Notes under the pieces: model-generated | Databases searched by the model: none | The model's input: the letters and a program-made list of their open reading frames with translations, nothing else | What the model was told of the DNA's origin: nothing | Program-made: the position numbers and the translations under genes | In this document: positions 46,343 through 57,087 of the stretch, in pieces | Numbering within the stretch: the stretch's first letter is position 1 | Layout: each line of letters begins with the position of its first letter | Assembly (NCBI GenBank): GCA_029964075.1 | Contig: CM057149.1 | Span: forward strand, 22,644,197-22,708,196 | Length of the DNA: 64,000 nucleotides | Direction of reading: 5' to 3' | DNA from: Patiria pectinifera | Lineage: Eukaryota > Echinodermata > Asteroidea > Valvatida > Asterinidae

Positions 46343-46403
46343 ATGGAATTTTTTTTGCGTCGGGGTGATGTACATGTAAATCAAATAAGGTTTTGCCCTT
46401 CAC
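46343..46403 (-). repeat. SINE tail fragment, antisense
   Basis: The reverse complement reads gtgaagggcaaaa, tttgattt, and caccccgacgcaaaa followed by attccat, the 3' part of the SINE at 16,992. No head is present. Confidence 0.65.
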
Positions 46404-46593
46404 GTTTACTTTGGATCAAAATCCCTCCATATTACATTTTGTGTGTTATCAATAATAATGCATTGTTAACAGTTGTGCTTGTGTTGTACTGTATTAAGCT
46501 CATTGGATACTTTGCCTGAATGCAAATGTGACTGTAGAAAAAATCAGTAGGGAAGTTAAAATGTGTTTAATGTAATAGCCAGTTTGTGACCTT

Positions 46594-46688
46594 GAAAAAC
46601 AAAATAAAATTGTTTTTACCTTTCAGCAGCTGCTATGTATGATACATATCAGCTGCTGAAAGGCGAAACAATTTTATTCTGTTTTTCC
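46594..46688. repeat. Near-perfect long hairpin in the receptor-gene 3' UTR region
   Basis: Arms of about 47 bp (gaaaaacaaaataaaattg and cctttcagcagctg, then their complements) match at about 43 positions with almost no loop. An AATAAA at 46,604 is in the left arm. No TSD seen. Confidence 0.8.
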
Positions 46689-47937
46689 CAGTATTTTACA
46701 GTGCATGATAAACATTTGGAACCATAAGCACCTATACCTACATTGTATTACATTGTATTCCTTAATACCTAAGAAAGTTCACCCATTCCTATTGGTTGTA
46801 AACCTGTCACATTAAACACCGGCTGGCTGGTCTTAAACATTTTTCCAGTCTAGTGTCACATGAAATTTAGACTCCTATAAAATCCGATCCCTTTCACCCT
46901 TTTATTGGTTGAACGTTCATCTTCCTTGGTTTAGGCATATGCAATACTACCAATGAGTGCATTATTTCACAGTCCTAAACTCACACTACACCGGCACAGC
47001 TGCGTTCTGCGCCACATCACGCAGTACGCGCAACACGCACACCAATATCCATATAAGGAGTTGTTTACGACAACTTGCGAGAGGCACATACCATAACATA
47101 GCTAGAGGGCTGTTTCAAATAATATGAAGTAAACTTGAACAAAATCGCTGGAAATTTATAATTTTTGACTTGTTTTGACCGTTTGATCGAAAAGGTATTT
47201 ATAAATACCAGTCTGGATACTGATACCTCGGCTTTGGCTCGGGTCAATATCAGCATCAAGACTCCAAACCGGTCTTAAACATCAATGTTTAAAACTGGCC
47301 AAGCACACATTTATTCCCTTATTTATTCACTGAAGAATTCATAACACCATCGAGTGCTTGGTCAGTTTGGGGCACTACGTTGAGTAATAGACAGGGTGGT
47401 TTGGGGCGCTGCATGGGCTAATGGGCGATGCACATCACAGAGCATTTTGTCTTTTCACTTTGAATGTCAGCATTGTCACCGCAACATGTAGGTGATTGCA
47501 ACTTGGTTTGTATTAATTTAGCCGTCACAAATTGGCTCACCATTCGAAGGAAGTGTCAATGTAGCTTTAGTTTGCCCTTTGAAGTATCTAACAAATATTG
47601 TGACTTTAAATCTTTATGAACATATGAACATACATGTTAAAGAGTTTATTCAGATTTTTATCTTTGAGTTTTAAATTAGTCGAGTGCTGCATAAAAAAAG
47701 TACAAATGGTAATTTATGAATTATGGAAAATGTGTATTGTTGTGTTTTTGTAAGCATTGTATTCGGTAAGCATGGTATTTCTAAGCATTGTATTTCAATT
47801 TACACGAGGAGTTAACTATTAGACTGAAAGTGAAAAAGTGTTGGCATCCTTTCCTCATTGGTTTGTCAACTTTGGCTCGCAGAAACGCTTTTATACACAC
47901 TCCAGAGGTTTTGCAAGTGAACGTACAGGTGACTGTG

Positions 47938-48066
47938 CTCTATGTTCCGACACCCCTATGTTCCGACAAACCGCACATAAGATTGTGTTACTCACGGTTA
48001 GGGTTAGGGTTATGGTTAGGAATAGGAATATGTGCAGTCGAAACATAGGGGTGTCGGAACGTAGAG
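47938..48066. repeat. Inverted repeat TATGTTCCGACACCCC
   Basis: Left arm ctatgttccgacacccctat occurs with a further gttccgac. Right arm cataggggtgtcggaac lies at 48,042-48,060. The loop has a short gttagggttagggtt run. Small MITE-like. Confidence 0.7.
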
Positions 48067-49172
48067 GTGTAACCGACATACACGTATGCAGTTGGTCTTA
48101 TCACATCACATGCAACTTGCTGTTGTGCATGTACACAACATGGATACATGTGTATTGTGCACTCTGCGTTGGTGTGAAACTTTGAAACACATACTAAATT
48201 GTGGGTGTTCACCCTCTTTTGTGATAATTTATTTAATCATGTTTGATTTGATTGAAAGAGTATGAATTGCTGAGCATATATGTGTCGCAATGCATGATTA
48301 GCTGCATATATGGGGCTTTTTTGGGAGGCTGCCATGTTGGATTACTGCTTAGTTCCAACACCGAAATGCACAAGTATTATACATATATTCACTGTGTGGA
48401 TTCCAAACAAAAGATATGTCCACATAAACCAGGTAGCGAAGTTTTGTGGACTTGCCCACATCCACACAATGTTTCCTTCTCTCTGGAAAACAGGTTTAAA
48501 GGCATTTTAGGGTTAGGTTTATCAAAATGAAGAGAAACACTTAAGTGAATCATAGAAAAAAAATTGGGTTGAAAGAGTTTCCACAGTGTAAGTAAAAGGA
48601 GGTTTTTCAGAGGTTTTTCTTAATCTACACGAAAACAAAAGAATGTCCACTAAAGGTATGTAACGTAAACATGTGTGCATACGCGGTGCTACATTTAACA
48701 ACGGAATGGTTGTATAACAGTTGGTTAAATGTATGTGTATACGTACGGATGTGAAACCTCTCTATTACCCCACCAAAGATTTCAGCCTTGAACCCTCATT
48801 GGATAGATTTTGTTCCATAAGTAAACTGGGGTTGACATTTTCGCATTTGCGTGGAAGATATATGTATAGATCATTACCCAGAATGCTTTGTGTTTCCTTC
48901 CATAACATTGTCAAAGAAATACCAGTCATCAGCGCCCCTCGGATATGGCCGGCAGTGGATACGTGTTAAGCTAGCATCGTGCAGAATTTTAGGAATCATT
49001 TGCTTTATATTAGACACTAGTATCTTATTCAACAATTGTAAAGTTTGATGGTTATTTATTTTTTTGCATTGGATTGACGTACCATATTCAGAGTACTGGG
49101 TGTAAACAGTACTTGTCTGTATTGTAGGAATGGATGTGATAGATTTTTATATCACATATTCAAAGCTATTTC

Positions 49173-49178
49173 AATAAA
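49173..49178 (+). promoter_or_regulatory. Candidate poly(A) signal of the receptor gene
   Basis: AATAAA in the context tttcaataaaggttcactg, followed about 40-60 bp later by T- and GT-rich DNA. It is the last + strand hexamer before the 66-bp tandem duplication. Inferred from position only. Confidence 0.4.
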
Positions 49179-49215
49179 GGTTCACTGTTGATAAATGAAC
49201 TTGATAGAGTAATTG

Positions 49216-49333
49216 TATGAATTTTTTTGTTTGATATATGTACGTCTGTTACCAACTCCTTTTTTAAATATAGAGTCATTTTATGAATTTTTTTGTTTGA
49301 TATATGTACGTCTGTTACCAACTCCTTTTTTAA
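49216..49333 (+). repeat. Exact 52-bp tandem duplication, period 66
   Basis: The segment 49,216-49,267 (tatgaatttttttgtttgat to aactccttttttaa) recurs without change at 49,282-49,333. It lies just after the candidate poly(A) signal, so it is a recent duplication. Confidence 0.9.
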
Positions 49334-51460
49334 TTATCTGGTGGTCTTGGAGTGAATAAGAAGCCATTAAGTCAAGCAAAACACTGTACAACCATCGGAC
49401 CGTTTTATTTTCTTCGACATTTATTAAAATACCAGGGAAATGATGCTAACCAACCACTACACAAAACAATGGAATTGGTAGGAAATAACATCCAAGCTAC
49501 GCATGGGCTTATAAATTATACAGACTTTAAAAGCATCTTGTAATAAAGAAATCACTTGAAATGTGGACCCAACTCAAAATGTGGAAATATTCACACTCCG
49601 CAACTCGTGTAACGATTATGATCAGAGGAATCTGGGGTAGTCTTGTTTCTGTGCAACAGGCTGAAACGGTCCCTTTTTTTGGGACAAATCACACCATCAT
49701 GGTAATACAATTGCCTTGAACACTTAGCCCCAGTACATGTATCTCTTACAAAGGGCCAAAATTTCATGGCACTGCAAACTTGCAAAGCACATCATTTTCT
49801 GCATCCAAAAATCTTCATCCATTCATACAGTAAGCAATATGTACAGAAACGATCATGCTAACTCCAGAGTAATAATTTGCTTCAAAATAGTGATGCAACA
49901 GTAAGCATGTCTACACCGTGAAATGAATACATGTACATGCATACACAGTCTAGTGTCAGCACAATTCTCTGTTAAGCAGGTTACAAACTGTTAAGCAGCG
50001 CCACAAAATGTCCCCAAGATCTGACATCCCACAGCAGGCATATTCCATAGGATCCTCTTGTTCTGAACCGATTTCATCACATTGGCAAGCATTATGGTTC
50101 TCTGCTCAAAAACCCTTCATTTTTTTTGTGAAGGCTATAAGCAGATAGCGCTGCAAAGTCTAGTCAAGCAACCATCGAAATCTCAAGGCACACACAAGTG
50201 TGACCATAACAAGGCTGTCAAATTAGCTTCCAAGTTAGCGCAATTTTTTTTAAGCAAAGCTTCTCTGCTCACCATTCACAAAGCTCCATAAACTTGGCCC
50301 CTGGGCAAAGAACATTTCTGATTTTTGATAGGCTTTATTTTTTTTAAATTGTCTGATTCTGTTCAAAATTAAACCGTGTCTCAGGGAAGTTGGAGTCATA
50401 TTTCTACTGCCACTATAACCAGGGTAACAAGTACGTTTTGTTGTCCTCGACTCGAACAACCTTGAAATGAAACATTTCCGGTATTTTGCATTTCCAATCT
50501 TTGAATGCCGTTGCATATTTGCTGTGCCTCGGTCAAATATAAAAAATGTGTAAAAAACAAATCTCCAAGTAACTCTCTGCTATGCACTTAAGATGAACCT
50601 GTGTTAACGAATGTATACATATCCAAAACCTACAAGACTTCATTCAAAGAAAGCTTTACAAATATAATGGTCATACTGTGTCCTGCTGCATACTTCACCC
50701 TTCCTAGAAATCTGTTATGGAAGTAGTTTAACACTATACATGAAAACTAATTTGATATTGAATATACACGCTTAGTTCACTTTTTACTGGTACGTTCCAT
50801 GCCTGGGCACCCATCACAAATGCGTGTTGTAAGCTCTAGACACATCGCTTTAAAGGAAAGTGCACTGTGTGGAATACTAGAGCAAGCCAATGCATGGAGC
50901 ATCTCAGTAACAGTGCAAAGCCAGCCCGATAATCACAAAAAGTAGGCAACTCCAATCTGTCGGTAGTGATACATAAATGTACATATTTCAATAGCACAAG
51001 ACACCTCGGTTTCTGACGTTCGGATTATGATCAGTTCATTCCATCCATGCTATTACATGTATCAACCCCTTCATCACCACTTTCACAAAGGGACAGGAAT
51101 GTCACAAATCAAATTCAAGTCCATCACTTGGATAAAAAGGGGACCTTTTTCTCTGGTTACAAAAAGTCTAGTGGTGTAATACAGACAACAACAGAGGATA
51201 ATTTTTCTAGACACGACCCATAAAATTCTACCTTTTTGGTTTGTAAAATTCTTAAAATATACCAATAAAAGCTACCAATAACTCCATTATGAATAGAATA
51301 TGTCATTTAATTCATATACTCATCTATAGACTATACGTATAATATGTATACATTGTGTTTGTCGACCCAGTTGCTATACATTATTGCACGATATTTTGAT
51401 CCAAAGTAAACGAGAATCTCTGTACGTAATACAGTATCTACATATATGTTTCCCTTTGTG

Positions 51461-51963
51461 CAGGGTGAGTCAAAAAACACGAAACCCAAATGTCGGGACC
51501 ATTGTTATAGTGAAGTCCTGCATGTAGCACTTTCAAAATCTAGGATATGAAAGCCCAATTCACAAGCTTTCTTTTAGTACAAGAATCATTCAAATCAACC
51601 ATGTACTTTTCAAGTTACGGAATTTTAAACACAAACACCATTTTAAAGTTCTGTCCACAGATCATAAGAAGGTAAGTGTTCTTGCAGCAAAACGAATACA
51701 AATCACATATGGATGTCTGAATTGTTTTCGTTTTGCTGAAAGAACGCAAACCTTTTCTGTGATCCGTGGGCAGAACTTTAAAACGGTGGTTGTGTTTAAA
51801 ATTCCGTAACTTAAAAAGTACATGAGTGATTTGAATGATTCTTGTACTAAAAGAAAGCTTATGAATTGGACTTTCGTATCCTAGATTTTGAAAGTGCTAC
51901 ATGCAGAACTTTACTCAAACAATGGTCCCGCCATTTGGGTTTCATGTTTGTTGACTCACCCTG
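51461..51963. mobile_element. TA-family palindromic MITE, copy 4
   Basis: Starts cagggtgagtcaaaaaacac and ends gttgactcaccctg, followed by TA (the left flank is TG). It is 503 bp and closely similar to copy 3 along its whole length, the only family copy in the AT-rich stretch after the receptor gene. Confidence 0.85.
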
Positions 51964-54089
51964 TATTGAACAGACTACAACATATTTTTTGCAACACAGC
52001 CATGCAAGTACATGCTTTACAGCACATCTACGATCTACAATGTTTTCTAGATTAAAGACTGAGGGATTTTTTTTAACAAGCAGCATAAGATAAATAATTT
52101 GGGGTCAAACGGTGCACTTCTGACACTAACATCTGCATGCATTCAGGAATGTTGCCATGGCATTTTCATCATGTGACAGTGAAGGATACTAATAGGAAAA
52201 CCAATGAAAACACTTGTATTCGACATTTTCAACATTATTCCACGACAAGAATTTTTCCATAAGACATCTTGGGAATTGCCTTGAAAAAAAGGCTTAATTT
52301 TTTTTTTAATATCTCAGCAAGACCTTGAGTTGAAAACCAACAACCATTTGGACCACAGAATTATATCAATGACAAGTATGTTCTCTTGTTCACATGAGAA
52401 TAATAGATGAATATTGAAAAATTAGGCCAAAATAAAAAATAAAAAAATTCCGGCATTTTCAATAACCTGATCTACCCTAAATTTAGGGTGTACAAAAAGA
52501 AAGGGTAGGCAGATGAATTGTTTGATTCATTTACATGTATGTTTTTGGAAATAAAAAAATAAAATACTCAAATACAAGTCTAGGGTACTTGACAGTGTGC
52601 AATAAAGGTACCTTATGTCTACTTGTCCAGTTGTTCTCCAATATGTACATGCACACATACATATTGTGTACAAACGTAAGTTAAAAAAAAACAAACACAA
52701 AAACCTACCTACCCACCTTTGTTTTGGCAATGTTTTCAGGAAACACAAAACTATTCTCTGTTTCTGCCTAATTAATGATTGACTAGATTTAACATACACC
52801 ATTTTAGAAGAAACATAACCAAAACATCAAAGTAAAAAAAAGATATCAACTTAATTAGTTACGCTATAATAAAAACTAATGACCTTCTGTATAATCCATT
52901 TACATAATTCTATACACAGCTTACTTCTGGCGTGAACAAATCTAAACAAATAAATTATGATAGAATCAACAAGCTTGTCTTTCAATAATTGCCACAGTTG
53001 ATTCAAATTATGTAAATTAGTTGCACATGATCGTGATCAAATAAATAGTTATTTTTAGATGATTATATTTATACCAATTTCTGTGAAAATATTACAAAAC
53101 AAAACCAGGTAAGTTGTCAGATTTTTATATGTTCCATTTTTTTTTTTGGTCGAAAAGTGACTTTTACCAAAATTATGAATCAAACAATCTGAATTTTAGA
53201 AGAAAGATTTTCGGTTAATATAACAATAAATGGTATTTACAATGCATGCACATAATTTTAATGTGGACAGACACCTTTCTTCAAAAAAAACCACAACTGA
53301 ACAATCTTCTAGAATATGTTATTAGGTAACCCAAAATGCCTAACTTTAAGTCTTGGAAGAAACATATTATCCAAAACAGAATTTAATCAAATTTACAAAT
53401 TTGACTTTCTCTCTGGTTTGAAATGACAAAAAGTCAATGTATTGTCTTCAATGCAAACAAAAGATGAAGTTTCCAAAAATGTCCTTAAGAATAGTGCTGA
53501 ACCTTGTGGGGAAAAAAAATTGTAGACTTTACTTGATTGACTTGGAAGAAAAACTGAACTATTGCTTTTCGAACAATAGTTACTGAAATAAAATAATGTA
53601 CTTCATATACTATAAATAATTAAATGTACTTGTAAATTATACTTTAAAATATTTAAGCTGAAATCGTCAACATTTTTGGAATGGAACACCTATCGTTTGG
53701 AATAAATGACAAAACATTTACAGACTTATTTTTTATTCTACGATCCCGGCGAAAACGGTTTGGACACTTGGAAATAACCTCCCACGGTCACCCACTCCCC
53801 CGCTCCACCGGTCAATGCTGTTCTCTCCAGCTGATGGAGCACATATCGCGTCATGAGAGACAACACTGAGCGGGGGCCGGGGTTGGGGGCCCCGTGAGAT
53901 TTGGCCAGGATTATACCTATAAATATCCATGCAGACATAAAGCAAAGTACTCCAAATATTTTTGAACAAAACTGATTAATGGCCTGAAGTATTATTCAGG
54001 GGAAAAAAAATGACACATATGAGTGATCAACTTTGGCAAATAAACTCACAAGCTTTTTTTGGCACGTTTCTGAATGCCTGATGTTATTA

Positions 54090-54560
54090 GTCGGGGACAA
54101 ATGTTGCACCTGGGCCCAATGTTGTACCTGGGCCAAAGTTGAAACTGGGTCAAAGTTGAACCAGAGCTAAGGTTGATCCTGGTGGCTGGGCCCAATGTTG
54201 AACCTGGGCCCAATGTTGAACATGGGTCAAAGCTGAACCTTAGCCAATGACAAACCTGGGTCCAAATTAATGTTTAACCTGGCTAAATCCTTGAACCTGG
54301 GCCCAATGTTGAACCTGGGCCCAATGTTATACCTGGGCCCAATAATATATACCTGGGCCCAATAATATATACCTGGGCCCAATAATATATACCTGGGCCC
54401 AATGTTGAACCTGGCCAAAGTTATAGCTTGGCTAATGTTAAACCTGGGCCAAAAAAATGGGCCTGGGCCAAACCTGACTGAACCTGGGCCAATGTTGAAC
54501 CTGGGCCAATGTTGAACCTGGGCCAAATGTTGAACCTAGGCCAAAGTTAAACATGGGCCC
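54090..54560. repeat. Minisatellite of CCTGGGCCCAATGTTGAA units
   Basis: About 20 imperfect units of 16-18 bp (acctgggcccaatgttga) with variants gccaaagtt and ggcccaataatata. Open frames on both strands are artefacts of the repeat. Confidence 0.9.
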
Positions 54561-56582
54561 AGCAGAGTTGCTTTAGTGAATCTATTGCTCAGGATACATG
54601 TACTTAATTACTACGCACAAATTATCTTGAGTACAAGTCACAAGTAAAAGAAATACAATTTTAATAGTACGTATTTTACCAAGTAGCCCGTTTTAGCTTC
54701 CACAAAACAATAAATAAATAATAAAAATAAAATAAAATACAGTGCAAAAATCAATTGATCTTTTTAAAATATGATTCCAATTAAATACTCCAAACAGTCC
54801 TTTTAAGGTCATTATTAAAGCAGACAACTTGGTTGAAATGAACCTTACGATTTCTTAGCAAAAATGTCGCAATCAAAATCTTGAATGACTCAGGTTTCTT
54901 ATTACATGTATTTCAAATCAGATTTGTGAGAAAAGACAAACAGAAAGAAAAACAACCGAACGAGAGATATCTAAAGAAATTCATCATAATCTCTGCGGCT
55001 GCATACAAACAAAAGCCTCCTATTTTTGGTGGTGGTCTTCAATTCAGCCTGGCCTTGGCAACAGCAGCAGAGGATGAGGGCGATGATGAGGAGGCTAGCT
55101 CAGGAGTAACACTAAAAATAAGGCTATAGGAAGACTTTTGTGTATGCAGCCTGGAATCAAGACTAACTAGGGTCTCACGCCAAATACAACCACGTCAGTA
55201 TCTCACTGCACATGCATATGGTACGCTTTAACTTTTGAGGTTTGTCTACGGCAGGTTTCTAGCGATGGATTTGTTTGGGATTGCTTTTGCTTTTGCGAGC
55301 CTAGGAAACTATGGGCGTCTAGGTAGTACTCTTTTGTTTTCTGTTCTCAGTGGAACAGGTTTCATAATGTACATTGACATAGTACTGTGAATTATGATTA
55401 CATTACAAATAATTCAGAGTACTACATGCAACTTTGGGCAGGGAGCATTTCTCAGCGTTTTATGCAACTACTGTGATTACTTTTGCTTTTTTTCTTCTCA
55501 AAAACTACTAGCATCTTGTGTTGTACAGCTTGCAATGACGCCGTTATTCTGGGTAGTAACGCAGCATTCTTTAGTACTGTATTTTCTGGTTTTGGTTCCC
55601 AGAATTGTTAGAAATCTTTTGACATTCTCCGTTCCCCCTGCAAGGCAAAATGTGAAATCCCCTTTGACAATGTCATGTTGAGTTTTTTGTTCAGAAATTG
55701 CAACTAAAATTCGTCTTGACTATTCCAGTTTAATCTAGAATTTTTGAAACTTCTGTAAATTTGATTTTTTTTTTTCCCCCTTTAATCTAAAAGCTTCATA
55801 TAACTAAGTGAAAAGTAACTTGTCATTACCATGGAAACCCTTAAAAAAAACCACCAGTTCGTACCCAGGGATGTGATTGGGATCTGATCATTCATGATGC
55901 AGGAAAATAAAGACTACCTGACTATAAAGTCAGGTTTTGCTCAAACGCAGTACAAACACTTGCCGTTAGTATATAACAATCTCAAGTCCGGCACTGCAAC
56001 TGCTTTTCCGCCGAGTATGAACCGGCCTCAACATGAGCATCCTGTGGGATATTGTATGCACAAACTACCCCCTCCCCCTCCAGTTTTCAGAAGTCCATCA
56101 CAAGTCCTCTAGTCCACAGTCGACTCACAACCCATTCAAATATACCGTGAAAAAGCGTTCCTTTGTCATTGCTATTTCCAGTAATTATCTCCCCCCTGTA
56201 TTTTGAATGGGAATCGCCTATTGCAAGGCCAGAAGGCCACTCAAGGCGAGGGCTACAAAAGAAAGTATAGAGGATAAAGTTACAGAAAGAGAGATATCTA
56301 TTCACATTTCTTTTGAGCATGCCAGGATAGCTAATACATGTAGATGGTAGAAAACAGGATTCAGGTCAGGATTTCCAAACTGAAGCAGTTCCAGGAAAAA
56401 AGCTAGAAGACTATCTCACAGTACTGGCCTTTGGAACAGATACAGTGAATGGATGAGGGAGATTGCAATACGTATGCTTCCAGTGAAGGTGCGAACAGAA
56501 GGGACAACAACTGAGAAACTTTCTGAGCACATACCCCTGTTAAGTTTTTTAAGGAATTGTAAAAGGACTTGAGATTTACGTG

Positions 56583-56710
56583 CACTTGTGACTGGACTTG
56601 TGACTGGACTTGTGACTGGACTTGTGACTGGACTTGTGACTGGACTTGTGACTGGACTTGTGACTGGACTTGTGACTGGACTTGTGACTGGACTTGTGAC
56701 TGGACTTGTG
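56583..56710. repeat. 12-bp minisatellite GGACTTGTGACT
   Basis: Ten to eleven nearly identical ggacttgtgact units. Because the unit is a multiple of three, all frames stay open on both strands, producing repetitive QSQV and CDWT peptides that are not genes. Confidence 0.95.
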
Positions 56711-56910
56711 ATGGGCTACAAAAACACTGCCCCCTCCCCAAAACAAAAATCACATTAAGTTAGAAATGTTCCAGAGAATTTGCAAAATGTTTATCAAATC
56801 CAAAGTTTGCAGCGTCCATTAGTACCTGGTTACCTCATCTTGGCGATGGCCTCCTAGTTTGCTGGATGGCTTTTGGTTTGGTGGTTTGTTTTTTTCTTGA
56901 AGTGTTCTCC

Positions 56911-57087
56911 TTAATCCTCCTCATCATCGTCCTCGTCCTCCGTGCTGCCGTTGGTCAAGGCCAGGTTGCCGTGGGTTACCGAGGCGGTGGCTTCCTCCAC
57001 CTGTAGCCGGTGACGCACGGCCTCGTACGTCTTGCTGTTCAGGCTCTTGCTGGACACGCCGTGCAGCTCAAAATCCTTGTACATTTT
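56911..57087 (-). CDS. CADPS: CADPS last coding exon
   Basis: The exon encodes KMYKDFELHGVSSKSLNSKT through the acidic terminus EDEDDDEED and a TAA stop at 56,911-56,913. The acceptor is tttttggcacag just upstream. The acidic end is a conserved feature of CAPS proteins. The 3' UTR runs toward lower coordinates; its end is unknown. Confidence 0.94.
   Translation of the reverse strand, partial: KMYKDFELHGVSSKSLNSKTYEAVRHRLQVEEATASVTHGNLALTNGSTEDEDDDEED

Larger units (their letters stand above)
45011..49215 (+). other. Probable 3' UTR of the receptor gene
   Basis: No coding sequence is visible. AATAAA occurs at 46,604 (inside a hairpin) and at 49,173, the latter followed by a T/GT-rich stretch, so the UTR may be about 4.2 kb. 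The stretch contains a GC palindrome at 45,198-45,219, an inverted-repeat element at 45,624-45,806, an antisense SINE tail at 46,343-46,403, a near-perfect hairpin at 46,594-46,688 and an inverted repeat at 47,938-48,066. Confidence 0.45.
49335..56910 (-). other. AT-rich stretch downstream of CADPS, possible long 3' UTR
   Basis: No convincing coding exon was found in either strand. Reverse-strand AATAAA (TTTATT on +) occurs at 53,732, 50,334, 49,420 and 49,404. Apart from one MITE at 51,461-51,963 and two minisatellites, repeats of this window are absent, which fits transcribed UTR. A GC-rich island at 53,740-53,900 and an acidic-coding stretch at 55,035-55,090 stand out. Whether this is UTR or intergenic DNA cannot be settled here. 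Confidence 0.3.

Noticed and set aside
54227-54526. A repeat protein rich in FNIGP, and a CRISPR-like array
   Set aside because: The units are 16-18 bp, imperfect and without unique spacers; it is a minisatellite in an animal genome.
54881-55129. A + strand 82-residue gene ending in an acidic region
   Set aside because: No splice or family support; the acidic part is reported only as a possible inverted similarity to the CADPS end.
56403-56763. Repetitive proteins on both strands (QSQV and CDWT repeats)
   Set aside because: They are translations of a 12-bp minisatellite, whose length is a multiple of three and so keeps every frame open.
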